A stretch of DNA of 64,000 nucleotides. Origin: HK1 sp965221725 (GTDB lineage Bacteria; Pseudomonadota; Gammaproteobacteria; HK1). Numbering within the stretch: the first letter of the stretch is position 1; every line of letters begins with the position of its first letter. Positions 35,927 through 45,241 of this stretch are shown piece after piece. Below the pieces are notes generated by a model that was not told the DNA's origin, ran no database searches, and worked only from the letters and a program-made list of their open reading frames with translations. The translations under genes and the position numbers were made by a program. The DNA is taken from NCBI GenBank assembly GCA_965221725.1, contig OZ244909.1:3410001-3474000 (forward strand). Reading direction: 5' to 3'.

Positions 35927-37488
35927 CCCGCGACGTGCTCATCGGCCTGGATGCCGGGACGTCGGTGCTGAAGGCGGTGGCCTTCACGCGCGAAGGGAAG
36001 CAGGTCGCGGTGGCGGCGCGCCCGAACCGGTATCGGGCCGGCGCCGGCGGCGTGGCCGAGCAGGACATGGCCTGGACGTGGGAGGAGGCGGCCGGGACCC
36101 TGCGCGATCTGCTGTCCGGTGCGCCGGCGATCCGCGAGCGCATCCGGGCGCTGGCGGTGACGGGGCAGGGCGACGGCACCTGGCTCATCGACGCCGACGG
36201 GGCGCCGGTCGGCCCCGCCTGGCTGTGGCTCGACAGCCGCGCCGCGGACGAGACCCGCGCGGTCTGCGCGGGGGCGCACTACGGCGCGCTGTACGAGACC
36301 ACCGGCACCGGCGCGGCGCCGTGCCAGCAGTCGAGCCAGCTCGCGTGGATGGCCCGGCACACCCCGGAGGTTCTCGCGCGTGCGGCCACCGCGTTCCACT
36401 GCAAGGACTGGCTCTACTTCCGACTGACCGGGCAGCGGGCGACGGACCCCTCCGAAGCGGTCTTCACCTTCGGCGATTTCCGCACGCGCGGGTATTCCCC
36501 GGTGCCGCTCGCGCAGTTCGGGCTCGAAGCCCACGCCCGACTGCTGCCGGCTATCGTGGACGGGACGCGGGAGTCGCATCCGCTCGGGGCGGAGGCTGCG
36601 GCCGCGATCGGGCTGCCGGAGGGGTTGCCGGTGGTGCTCGGCTACCTCGATGTGCTGTGCACCGCGCTCGGCGGCGGGCTCTACGACCCCGAAGGCCGGG
36701 CCGGTCTCTCCGTCATCGGTTCGACCGGGGTGCACCTGCGTTACACGCGCGGCGCCGACACGGTGCGGCTCGGGGCCGAGCGCACCGGCTATACCCTCTG
36801 CTTCCCGGTCCCGGATGCGTATGTGCAGATGCACTCGAACCTGTCCGCAACCCTCAACCTCGACTGGCTGCTCGACCTGATGCGCGAGGTCCTCTGCGCC
36901 GCCGGCATCGAGAAGAGCCGCGCCGACCTGCTGCCCCGGGTCGATGCCCTCGCCCTTGCCGCCGAGCCCGGACGGGCGCTCTACCATCCCTATATCTCGA
37001 CCGCGGGCGAGCGCGGGCCGTTCCTCGCCCCGGAGGCGCGGGCGAGCTTCACCGGGCTCGATTCGAATGCCGGACTCGCGGATCTCGTGCGCGCGGTGCT
37101 GGAGGGCCTCGCGTTCGCGGCGCGGGACTGCCACACCGCCATGGGCGAGACACCTGCCGAGGTGCGCCTCGCCGGCGGTGCGGCCCGGTCCGCGGCGCTG
37201 CGGGCCATCTTCGCCGCGGTGCTGAACCGTCCGGTGCGGGGTACCGGGCGCGAGGAGGCGGGCGCCGCCGGGGCGGCGATGATCGCGGCCGTGCAGCAGG
37301 GGCTCTATCCCGACATGGCGGCCTGCGCCGCCGACTGGGTCACGCCGTATCTCGGGGCGGCCGAGCCGCCGGACGCGACGCTCGCGGCGGCCTACGAGCG
37401 GCTGTTTCCGGTCTATGTCGAGACGCGCGCCGCGCTGGCGCCAGTCTGGGCGTCGCTGGCCGCCGTTGGCCGGGGGGCGGGCCGGTGA
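35923..37488 (+). CDS. eryA: FGGY-family carbohydrate kinase, erythritol-kinase-like
   Basis: 521 residues of the FGGY fold: N-terminal phosphate loop LIGLDAGTSVLKAVAF, VTGQGDGTWLIDADG, WLWLDSRAADETRA, HCKDWLYFRLTG, ATDPSEAVFTFGDFRTR, SVIGSTGVHLRY, YHPYISTAGERGPFL and the ATP motif RLAGGAARSAALRAI. From memory of the family these segments, especially the CKDWLYF and GDGTWLI blocks, match erythritol kinase EryA more closely than glycerol or xylulose kinases. It should phosphorylate a short polyol at the expense of ATP. It overlaps the ATPase upstream (ATGA) and the hydroxyacid dehydrogenase downstream (GTGA). Confidence 0.8.
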   Translation: MTRDVLIGLDAGTSVLKAVAFTREGKQVAVAARPNRYRAGAGGVAEQDMAWTWEEAAGTLRDLLSGAPAIRERIRALAVTGQGDGTWLIDADGAPVGPAWLWLDSRAADETRAVCAGAHYGALYETTGTGAAPCQQSSQLAWMARHTPEVLARAATAFHCKDWLYFRLTGQRATDPSEAVFTFGDFRTRGYSPVPLAQFGLEAHARLLPAIVDGTRESHPLGAEAAAAIGLPEGLPVVLGYLDVLCTALGGGLYDPEGRAGLSVIGSTGVHLRYTRGADTVRLGAERTGYTLCFPVPDAYVQMHSNLSATLNLDWLLDLMREVLCAAGIEKSRADLLPRVDALALAAEPGRALYHPYISTAGERGPFLAPEARASFTGLDSNAGLADLVRAVLEGLAFAARDCHTAMGETPAEVRLAGGAARSAALRAIFAAVLNRPVRGTGREEAGAAGAAMIAAVQQGLYPDMAACAADWVTPYLGAAEPPDATLAAAYERLFPVYVETRAALAPVWASLAAVGRGAGR

Positions 37489-38543
37489 AGCGGGAGGTCG
37501 TGATCATCGGCGATCGGTTCATGCGCCCGGAGACGTTCGCGGGCGCGCTCGGCGACGCCTGCGGCGACCGCGTGGAGGCGCGGCTCCACGCGCTGCCGTG
37601 GCCCGACGAACCCATGGAGCACGGCTACCGGTATGGCGGCGGCGACCGGATCCCCGGTATGGAAAGGCTCAGGGAGTACATGGGCGACCCCGACGACATC
37701 GTCTCCAGAATCGGCGGGGCGGAGATCCTGATCACTCATCTCGCGCCGCTCTCCGCGCCGATGCTGGAGCGGTTGCCCGAGCTGAAGCTCGTTGCGGTCT
37801 CGCGCGGCGGGCCGGTCAACATCGACCGGGCGGCGGCGCGCGAGCGCGGCATCCGGGTGGTGAACACGCCGGGGCGCAACGCCTCTGCGGTGGCGGAGTT
37901 CACCATCGGCGCGATCCTCGCCGCCACCCGCAACATCACCCGCGGCCACGAGGCGTTGCGCCGCGGCGAGTGGCGGGGCGACCTCTACCGCGCCGACGAG
38001 ATCGGCGACGAGCTGTGCGACATGACCGTCGGGGTCATCGGCTGCGGGGAGGTGGGGATCCGCGTGGTGCGCCTGCTGCGGGCATTCGGCTCTCGGGTGC
38101 TGGTGGCCGACCCCTACATCCAGCTTGCGCCGGAGGACGCGCAGGGCGGCGTGCGCCACGTCGGGCTCGGGGCGCTTCTCGAAGCGGCGGACGTGGTGAC
38201 CCTGCATGCGCGGGTCACGGCCGAGACCGAGGGTTTCATCGACGCCGCCGCCTTCGCGCGCATGAAGCCGGGCGCGTTCTTCGTCAACACCGCGCGCGGG
38301 CCGATGGTGGACTACGAGGCGCTGACCCGGGCGCTCGAGTCCGGCCGGCTGGGGGGGGCGATGCTGGAAACCCATGCGGTCGAGCCGGTGCCGCCGGACT
38401 GCGCGCTGCTCCGACTGCCCAACGTGACGCTGACCCCGCACATCGCCGGCGCCTCACTCCGGACGGTGCGCGTCGCCGCCGCGCAGGCGGCCGAGGAGGT
38501 GCGGCGTTTCATCGCCGGCGAGCCCCCTCTCAACCCCTGCTGA
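37485..38543 (+). CDS. D-2-hydroxyacid dehydrogenase family protein
   Basis: 352 residues from GTG 37485, overlapping the kinase stop. The NAD-binding motif is VGVIGCGEVGIRVVRLL. The catalytic set is visible: Arg in VNTARGPMVDYEAL, Glu in LETHAVEPVPPD and His in TPHIAGASLRT. It resembles phosphoglycerate-dehydrogenase-like enzymes without an ACT domain. As part of the polyol operon it probably oxidises or reduces a hydroxy- or keto-acid produced from the imported compound. The exact substrate is unknown. Confidence 0.88.
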   Translation: MKREVVIIGDRFMRPETFAGALGDACGDRVEARLHALPWPDEPMEHGYRYGGGDRIPGMERLREYMGDPDDIVSRIGGAEILITHLAPLSAPMLERLPELKLVAVSRGGPVNIDRAAARERGIRVVNTPGRNASAVAEFTIGAILAATRNITRGHEALRRGEWRGDLYRADEIGDELCDMTVGVIGCGEVGIRVVRLLRAFGSRVLVADPYIQLAPEDAQGGVRHVGLGALLEAADVVTLHARVTAETEGFIDAAAFARMKPGAFFVNTARGPMVDYEALTRALESGRLGGAMLETHAVEPVPPDCALLRLPNVTLTPHIAGASLRTVRVAAAQAAEEVRRFIAGEPPLNPC

Positions 38544-38556
38544 CGGCGGCAGGGGG

Positions 38557-40245
38557 ATGGAGGCGACGGGCGGGCGAAGCGCGCGCGAGAGGCGCGTGAA
38601 GGACGGGAGCGCGGGGGGCGACTCCCGGGCGATCCACTCCGGGGCGATCGACCCCGGGGCGATCGGCTCCGGGACGATCGACCTCGGGGAGATCCACTCC
38701 GGGGAGATCGATCTCGGGGAGGTCGACGTCTGCGTCATCGGCGGCGGCGTCAACGGGGCCGGCATCGCCCGCGATGCGGCCGGGCGCGGTCTTTCGGTGC
38801 TGCTGTGCGAGAAGGGCGATCTCGGCGAGGGGACCAGCTCGCGCTCGGGCAAGCTGATTCACGGCGGGCTGCGCTACCTGGAGCACCTCGAATTTCGTCT
38901 GGTGCGCGAGGCGCTGATCGAGCGCGAGGTGCTGCTGGAGTCGGCGCCGCACATCGTGTGGCCGATGCGGTTCGTGATGCCGCAGGGCTCGGGCGACCGG
39001 TCGCGGTGGCTCGTCCGGCTCGGGCTGCTGCTCTACGACACCCTGGGCCGGCGGCGGCGTCTGCCGGGCACCCGCACCCTCGATCTCGCCCGGGCGGTGG
39101 AAGGCGCGCCGCTGAAGCCGGATTTCCGCGTCGCCTACGAATACTCCGACTGCTGGGTCGATGACGCGCGCCTGGTGGTGCTGGCGGCGCTCGATGCGGC
39201 CGAGCGCGGGGCGCGCATCCTGACCCGCTGCCCCTGCGTGGAAGCCCGGCGCGAGTCGGGGTGGTGGGTGGTGTCGATGCGCGAGGAAGCGACCGGCGCC
39301 CTGCGGCGCGTGCGCGCCCGCGCGCTGGTCAACGCGGCCGGTCCGTGGGTGGAGGAGATCGTCACCCGGGTCGCGGGGCGGAACTCCGCCTCGAGCGTGC
39401 GGCTGATCAAGGGCAGCCACCTGATCACGCGCAAGTTCTGGGCCGGCGAGCAGGCGTACCTGATCCAGAACGACGATCGGCGGGTCATCTTCGTCAATCC
39501 CTTCGAGGACGATCTCGCCCTCATCGGCACCACCGACGTCCCGTTCGCGGGCCGGCCCGAGGAGGTCGCGACGGACGCGCAGGAGGTCGACTATCTGCTG
39601 CGGGCGCTCGGGCGGTACTTCATCGCGCCGCCTGGGCCGGATGACATCGTGGCGGAGTTCTCGGGGGTGCGGCCGCTCCACGACGACGCGGTGGAGAACC
39701 CGAGCGCGGTGACGCGGGACTACACCTTCGACCTCGATGCGGCCGACGGCGCGGCGCCGATGCTCAGCGTCTTCGGCGGCAAGATCACGACATTCCGCAA
39801 GCTCGCCGAGCATGCGCTGGAGAAGCTCGCGCCATTCCTCCCCGGTCTCGGCTCCGCCTGGACCGCCGGCGCGCGGCTGCCGGGCGGCGAGGGGATCGAG
39901 GGCGCCGATTTCCCCGGTTTTCTCGCCCGGTTCCGCGCCGCGCATCCCTGGCTGCCCGCCGGGCTCGCGCACCGCTTCGCGCGCCGGTACGGAGACCGCG
40001 CCGAGCGCCTGCTCGACGGCGCGCGATCCTTGGGCGATCTCGGGCCCGACTTCGGCGCCGGCCTCCACGAAGCGGAGGTCGCCTACCTGATGCGCAACGA
40101 ATGGGCGCGCACCGCGGAGGATGTTCTGGAACGACGGACGAAGGCCGGCCTTCGAATCGACGCGGCGACCCGGGTGCGGCTCGATGAATGGATGGCGGCG
40201 TCAGAGCACGGGAATTTCGCCGATCACCGGCGATATCGACCATAG
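38557..40245 (+). CDS. glpD: FAD-dependent glycerol-3-phosphate dehydrogenase family (GlpD/EryB-like)
   Basis: 562 residues. The FAD motif VCVIGGGVNGAGIARDAAGRG (from residue 58), GTSSRSGKLIHGGLRYLE and FGGKITTFRKLAEHAL are classic GlpD signatures. The homologous region starts about 55 residues in. The extension contains a tandem five-residue repeat (AIHSG, AIDPG, AIGSG, TIDLG, EIHSG, EIDLG). No other start codon lies between, so this extension is probably translated. Next to an EryA-like kinase the enzyme may instead be an EryB-type polyol-phosphate dehydrogenase feeding electrons to quinone. The end overlaps the convergent membrane-protein gene by 45 bp. Confidence 0.9.
   Translation: MEATGGRSARERRVKDGSAGGDSRAIHSGAIDPGAIGSGTIDLGEIHSGEIDLGEVDVCVIGGGVNGAGIARDAAGRGLSVLLCEKGDLGEGTSSRSGKLIHGGLRYLEHLEFRLVREALIEREVLLESAPHIVWPMRFVMPQGSGDRSRWLVRLGLLLYDTLGRRRRLPGTRTLDLARAVEGAPLKPDFRVAYEYSDCWVDDARLVVLAALDAAERGARILTRCPCVEARRESGWWVVSMREEATGALRRVRARALVNAAGPWVEEIVTRVAGRNSASSVRLIKGSHLITRKFWAGEQAYLIQNDDRRVIFVNPFEDDLALIGTTDVPFAGRPEEVATDAQEVDYLLRALGRYFIAPPGPDDIVAEFSGVRPLHDDAVENPSAVTRDYTFDLDAADGAAPMLSVFGGKITTFRKLAEHALEKLAPFLPGLGSAWTAGARLPGGEGIEGADFPGFLARFRAAHPWLPAGLAHRFARRYGDRAERLLDGARSLGDLGPDFGAGLHEAEVAYLMRNEWARTAEDVLERRTKAGLRIDAATRVRLDEWMAASEHGNFADHRRYRP
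38626..38724 (+). repeat. 15-bp tandem repeat in GlpD N-terminus
   Basis: About six and a half imperfect copies of a unit like GGGGCGATCGACCCC. The unit length is a multiple of three, so copy changes keep the frame. It encodes the GAIDP/GEIHS-type pentapeptides directly before the FAD-binding motif. Confidence 0.85.
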
Positions 40246-40608
40246 TACGAACGCGCAGAGCAGCAGCGCGATCGCGATGGGAAGTCGGGCCAGGGCGGGT
40301 GGCCAGTCATCCATGCTATCGGCGAATCTCGCCACTCGGTCCTTCCCGAGCACCAGGGCGCTGGCGGCCGCCAGCGCCATCACGAGCGCCAGCATCCGGA
40401 ATGCGGTCGGGCTGGACGCGACCGGGGCCGAGAACCAGAGCAGGGCGGCGAATACCAGACGAGCGGTGGCTGCGCCTGTCGCTCCGGTGCCGCCGATGAA
40501 GCCGCGGGCGACCGCGATCAGCCACGGTGGGCTCAGGACGCCGCGCAGGAACAGGACGCCCAGCAACCCCGAGACGACGGCGAGAATGTGGGCGAGGACG
40601 AGGGTCAT
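40201..40608 (-). CDS. Small membrane protein, unknown function
   Basis: 135 residues with four hydrophobic stretches (about 3-20, 28-55, 64-87 and 108-127), so a four-helix inner-membrane protein is likely. Its 3' end overlaps the convergent glpD end by 45 bp. It is divergent from the efflux adaptor gene. The family is not recognised. Confidence 0.65.
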   Translation of the reverse strand: MTLVLAHILAVVSGLLGVLFLRGVLSPPWLIAVARGFIGGTGATGAATARLVFAALLWFSAPVASSPTAFRMLALVMALAAASALVLGKDRVARFADSMDDWPPALARLPIAIALLLCAFVLWSISPVIGEIPVL

Positions 40609-40724
40609 GCGTGCTCGAGTGATGCGTGCCGGGTCATGTGTGTCGGTGAACGGACCCGTGGAGTTGAACTACCATACCCGCCCGGAGTTGATCATCCGTC
40701 ACCGCCGAGCCGGTCTTGAGGCGC

Positions 40725-41978
40725 ATGTTCTCCCGAATCGCCCGAATCGCGCTACCGCTGTTGATCCTCGCCGCCGGCATCGGCGGGATGACGGCGCTGG
40801 TCAAGAGCAAGCCCGAGCGGGAGGCGCTCGGGGTCGAGGAGCGCTCGTGGCCGGTGGCGGTCGAGGCGATCGAGCCGGGAACGGTCACTCCCCAACTTCT
40901 GCTCTTCGCCCTCGTCGACTCCCCCCGGGTCACGCACCTGTCCGCGGCGGTGACCGCCGATGTGGACACCGTCGATGTGCTCGAAGGGCAGCGGGTGGGT
41001 GTCGACGATCGCCTGCTCGCCCTTGACGATCGCGAGATCCGGTTTGTCGTCGCGCAGCGCGAGGCCGAGCTGGCCGGGTTCGAGGCCGACCTGGAGCACG
41101 AGACGCTGCGCCACCGGAACAACCTGACCGCGCTGAAGCATGAGGAGGAGCTCCTCACCCTCGCCCGGCGCGAAGTGGCGCGGGCGCGGGACCTCGCCGA
41201 GCGCAACGTGGGATCGCAGGCAAGCCTGGACCAGGTGCGCCGCGAGGAGGAGCGTCAGATGCTCGCGGTCCAACTGCGCCGGCTCGCGATTCGCGAGCAC
41301 GCCGCCCGCCGCAAGCAGATCGAGGCACAGCTCGCCCGCGCGAGGGCCCAGCGCTCGCAGGCGATGCTCGACCTGGAACGCACGCGGGTCCATCCGCCGT
41401 TCTTCGGGCGCATCACCGAGGTGTTCGTGTCTCCGGGGGACCGGGTGCGACCCGGGGACCGGCTGGTGGCGATGTTCGACCGCGACATGCTGGAGCTCCG
41501 CGCCCAGATTCCGCTGCGCCATCTTCCCGTGGTGCGCGCCGCCCTCGACGGGGGCGCGTCGCTTTCCGCCCGGGCGCTGGTCGATGGTCAGGAGGTGCGG
41601 GCCGAGCTGCACCGGCTGACGGCACGGGTGGACCGCGGCTCGGGAGGCGCGGACGGCCTGTTCCGGGTGACGCGCGGCAACACCTGGCTGCAGCTCGGCC
41701 GCACGGTGGAGCTGGTCATGGACCTGCCGGCGGTCGAGGGGGCCGTCACCGTGCCCCGCGAGGCGCTCTACGGGACCGATCGCGTGTTCGTGCTCGACGG
41801 AGAGCGCATGAGGAGCGTCGAGGTCGAGCGGCTCGGCGAAACCCTGAACGGCGACGGCGGCACCCGGTTGATCCTGCGCAGCCCCGACCTGAAGCCGGAC
41901 CGCCCGCTGATCGTGACGCACCAGCCGAACGCGATCGACGGCCTGAAGGTCAGGGTCGCCGAGGCGCCGCCCGGCTGA
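40725..41978 (+). CDS. RND efflux periplasmic adaptor (HlyD/AcrA family)
   Basis: 417 residues from ATG 40725 (a TTG at 40716 would add three). An N-terminal signal-anchor (ARIALPLLILAAGIGG) is followed by a lipoyl half-motif, a long alpha-hairpin (about 90-200) rich in Arg/Glu/Ala, and a second lipoyl half FGRITEVFVSPGDRVRPGDRL. Beta-barrel and membrane-proximal domains come last. It links an inner-membrane RND pump, encoded next, to an outer-membrane channel, which is not in this window. Confidence 0.9.
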   Translation: MFSRIARIALPLLILAAGIGGMTALVKSKPEREALGVEERSWPVAVEAIEPGTVTPQLLLFALVDSPRVTHLSAAVTADVDTVDVLEGQRVGVDDRLLALDDREIRFVVAQREAELAGFEADLEHETLRHRNNLTALKHEEELLTLARREVARARDLAERNVGSQASLDQVRREEERQMLAVQLRRLAIREHAARRKQIEAQLARARAQRSQAMLDLERTRVHPPFFGRITEVFVSPGDRVRPGDRLVAMFDRDMLELRAQIPLRHLPVVRAALDGGASLSARALVDGQEVRAELHRLTARVDRGSGGADGLFRVTRGNTWLQLGRTVELVMDLPAVEGAVTVPREALYGTDRVFVLDGERMRSVEVERLGETLNGDGGTRLILRSPDLKPDRPLIVTHQPNAIDGLKVRVAEAPPG

Positions 41979-42072
41979 TCCGCCCGCATCCGATTCGCCT
42001 GCATCCGCTCCCATCGCCCGCCGGCCCTTCGCCCCGCATCGATCCGGATCGACCGTCCACCGCACTTGCACG

Positions 42073-45000
42073 ATGACCGCACCGTCCGCGCCCGGCCTGT
42101 CCCCGAGCGACCGTTCCACCGGTCTCGTCGCGGCGTTCGCGGGTCACCCCGTCGCCTGCAATCTGTTGATGGCGATCATGATCCTCGCCGGCGCGTGGGC
42201 CCTCAACCGGCTGAACACGCAGTTCTTTCCGACCTTCGACATCGACTTCATCACTGTCACCGTGAAGTGGACCGGCGCTTCCGCCGAGGACGTGGCGGCG
42301 GCGATCACCGAACCGATCGAGCGCGAACTGGTCGGTCTCGACACGGTGCGCGAGATGAAGTCGACCTCGAGCCGGGGGTCTTCGGCCATCACCCTGGAGT
42401 ACGAGGAGGGCACCGACATGGCCATCGCCCTCGAACAGGTGGAGGAGCGGGTCGCGTCGATCCGGAACCTGCCCGGGGCGGCGGACGCGCCGACCATCAG
42501 GCGCATCATCAACTACGAGGAGGTGGCGCGCCTCCTGGTGACCGGCCCGGACGTGCGCAGCCTGCGCCCGATCGTGCGCGAGATCGAACGCGAGCTGCTC
42601 GACCTCGGCATCGCGAAGATCGAGATACTCGGTCTTCCGGCGGAGGAGATCGCCATCCAGGTGCCGTCCGCGGCGCTGCGCGAGCTCGACATGTCGCTCG
42701 CCGATGTTGCCCGTCGGGTCGCGGCCGTCAGCGTGGACCTCCCCGCCGGCAGCGTGGGCCGCGACGAGACCGCGAAGCAGCTCCGCGCGCTCGATCAGCA
42801 ACGCGACGCGACGGGCTTCGAGCGCCTCGCCCTGCGCGCGGGCGACGACGGGCGTTTCCTGGCCCTCGGCGATGTGGCGACGGTGGAGCGCCGTGCCCGC
42901 GATGGCGAAATCCGTACCCGCTACGAGGACCGGCCCTCGGTGAGCCTGCTGGTCAGCCGCGCGGAGGCGTCGGACAGCCTCGAATCGGCCCGCATCTTCC
43001 ACGAGTGGATCGACAGCCGCCGCGGCGGATGGCCCCCCGGGGTGGAGGTCTTCGCCTACGACGAGTCCTGGGAGCTGATTCGCGAACGGACCGTGCTGTT
43101 GCTGAAGAACGGCGCCAGCGGCCTGATTCTCGTCGTCGCGGTGCTGTTCCTGTTTCTCAACACCCGGGTCGCGTTCTGGGTCGCGGTGGGCATTCCGGTG
43201 TCGTTCATGGCGGCGCTCGGAGTCCTCTACGGGCTCGGCGGCAGCATCAACATGATCAGCCTGTTCGGTCTCATCATGGCGTTCGGCATCATCGTCGACG
43301 ATGCCATCGTGGTCGGCGAGGACGCGCTGACCAGACGCCAGGCCGGGGACGCGCCGCTCGTCGCCGCCCGCGGCGGCGCGCACCGGATGCTCGCGCCGGT
43401 GCTCGCCTCGTCGCTCACCACGGTGGCCGCGTTCATGCCGCTGATGCTGGTGAGCGGCATCATCGGCAAGATCCTGTTCGACATCCCGCTCGTGGTGATC
43501 TGCGTGATCATCGCTTCCCTGATCGAGAGCTTCCTGATCCTGCCCGGTCACCTGTACCACACGTTTCGCAAGAGCGGTGCCGGCCGGGTCGGTGCATTCC
43601 GGCGCTGGTTCGACGACGGGTTCGAGCGGTTCCGCGACCACACCTTCCGGCGGCTGGTGACCGCCGCGGTACGCCGGCCCTGGACCACGCTCAGCGTTGC
43701 TCTCGCCACGATGCTGCTGGCCGTCGGCCTGCTGCGGGGCGATCGGATCGCCTTCAACTTCTTCCCCACCCCCGAGGGGCAGATCCTGTTCGCCAGCGTG
43801 AGCTTCGCGGCCGGGACACCGCCGGATCGGGTGGAGCGGTTCGTTGACCATCTGGGGCAGACCCTGAAGGAGACCGAGGCGCATTTCGGCGAGACGCTGG
43901 TCGACCTTGCGGTCGCCCGCCTCGGCCATCAGCAGCGCCCCGGCCAGCCGCAGGGTCTGCGGGGCGACCAGTTCGCGAGCCTGCGGGTGCAGCTCGTCGA
44001 GCCTGATGGCCGCGAGACGCGCAACGCCGAGTTCATCGCCGCGTGGCGCGAGCGCATCGTGCTCGCGCCGGGCCTCGAATCGCTGTCCCTGACCGAGGTG
44101 CGGGCGGGGCCGCCCGGCCGGGATGTCGAGGTCAACCTCACCGGAAACGATGCCGGTGCGCTGAAGGCGGCGGCCCTGGAGCTTGCGTCGGTGCTGGTGA
44201 CGGTGCCCGGCGTGAGCGGCATCGAGGACGACATGCCGTTCGGCCAGGAGCAGTTCATCGTCCGCCTCACGCCCCAGGCGAGCGCCCTCGGGCTGACCGT
44301 GTCCGATGTGGGCCAGCAGTTGCGGGCGGCGTACGACGGGCGCGTCGCCCAGATCTTCCAGCACGAGGGCGAGGAGATCGAGGTACGGGTGATGCTGCCC
44401 GACGAGGAGCGCAACGACATCGCGAGCCTCGGCCACCTCTCCGTCGCGCTGCCCGGAGGGGGGAGCATGCCTCTGCTCACCGCGGTCGACATCGACACCC
44501 GGAGGGGCTTCGACATCCTGCGCCATGTGAACGCACAACTGGGGGTCACGGTCTCTGCGGATGTGGACCCCGCCGTCACCAACGCCAACGCCGTGGTTGC
44601 GGACCTGTCCACCGGGCCGCTGGTCGCGATCGCCGAGCGCCACGGGATCGAGTGGTCGTTCAAGGGCCGCCAGGAAGACCAGGCGGAAACGCTGTCCGAC
44701 ATGGCCTGGGGCGCGGGGCTCGCGCTCGCGCTGATCTACCTGGTGCTCGCGTTCGTCTTCGCCTCCTACGGCTGGCCCCTGGTGGTGATGTCGGTGATTC
44801 CGTTCGGCCTGGTCGGCGCCGTCTTCGGGCACTGGGCGATGGGCATCGATCTGACCGTGCTGTCGATGTTCGGCTTCTTCGGGCTGGCCGGCATCGTGGT
44901 GAACAACTCGATCATCCTGGTCAGCTTCTACAAGGAGCTGAAGCAGCGTGGCCATCCGTGGCGGGACGCGGTGGTGGACGCGGCGTGCCTGCGGCTGCGG

Positions 45001-45228
45001 GCGGTGCTGCTCACCTCGCTGACCACCATCGGCGGCCTCACCCCGCTGCTGTTCGAGACCTCGGTCCAGGCGCAGTTCCTGATTCCGATGGCGGTGTCGA
45101 TCGCGGCCGGCCTCGCATTCGCCACCTTCCTGGTGCTGCTGCTGGTCCCCGCGCTGCTGACCGTGCACGAGTCGGTGGCGACGCGGTTCGAACCCCCGGC
45201 ACCCCGAACGGCGCCGGCGCCGGGATAA
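42073..45228 (+). CDS. RND family efflux transporter permease (HAE-1/AcrB-like)
   Basis: 1,051 residues, normal for the family. The N-terminal helix (ACNLLMAIMILAGAWALNR) is followed by a large porter domain (TVKWTGASAEDVAAAITEPIE). Helix 4 carries the proton-relay Asp pair in IMAFGIIVDDAIVVGED. A second porter domain follows, and then a C-terminal bundle with FFGLAGIVVNNSIILVSFY. It should export drugs, toxins or metabolites by proton exchange together with the adaptor gene 94 bp upstream. Confidence 0.93.
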   Translation: MTAPSAPGLSPSDRSTGLVAAFAGHPVACNLLMAIMILAGAWALNRLNTQFFPTFDIDFITVTVKWTGASAEDVAAAITEPIERELVGLDTVREMKSTSSRGSSAITLEYEEGTDMAIALEQVEERVASIRNLPGAADAPTIRRIINYEEVARLLVTGPDVRSLRPIVREIERELLDLGIAKIEILGLPAEEIAIQVPSAALRELDMSLADVARRVAAVSVDLPAGSVGRDETAKQLRALDQQRDATGFERLALRAGDDGRFLALGDVATVERRARDGEIRTRYEDRPSVSLLVSRAEASDSLESARIFHEWIDSRRGGWPPGVEVFAYDESWELIRERTVLLLKNGASGLILVVAVLFLFLNTRVAFWVAVGIPVSFMAALGVLYGLGGSINMISLFGLIMAFGIIVDDAIVVGEDALTRRQAGDAPLVAARGGAHRMLAPVLASSLTTVAAFMPLMLVSGIIGKILFDIPLVVICVIIASLIESFLILPGHLYHTFRKSGAGRVGAFRRWFDDGFERFRDHTFRRLVTAAVRRPWTTLSVALATMLLAVGLLRGDRIAFNFFPTPEGQILFASVSFAAGTPPDRVERFVDHLGQTLKETEAHFGETLVDLAVARLGHQQRPGQPQGLRGDQFASLRVQLVEPDGRETRNAEFIAAWRERIVLAPGLESLSLTEVRAGPPGRDVEVNLTGNDAGALKAAALELASVLVTVPGVSGIEDDMPFGQEQFIVRLTPQASALGLTVSDVGQQLRAAYDGRVAQIFQHEGEEIEVRVMLPDEERNDIASLGHLSVALPGGGSMPLLTAVDIDTRRGFDILRHVNAQLGVTVSADVDPAVTNANAVVADLSTGPLVAIAERHGIEWSFKGRQEDQAETLSDMAWGAGLALALIYLVLAFVFASYGWPLVVMSVIPFGLVGAVFGHWAMGIDLTVLSMFGFFGLAGIVVNNSIILVSFYKELKQRGHPWRDAVVDAACLRLRAVLLTSLTTIGGLTPLLFETSVQAQFLIPMAVSIAAGLAFATFLVLLLVPALLTVHESVATRFEPPAPRTAPAPG

Positions 45229-45241
45229 CCCGGAAATTCCG

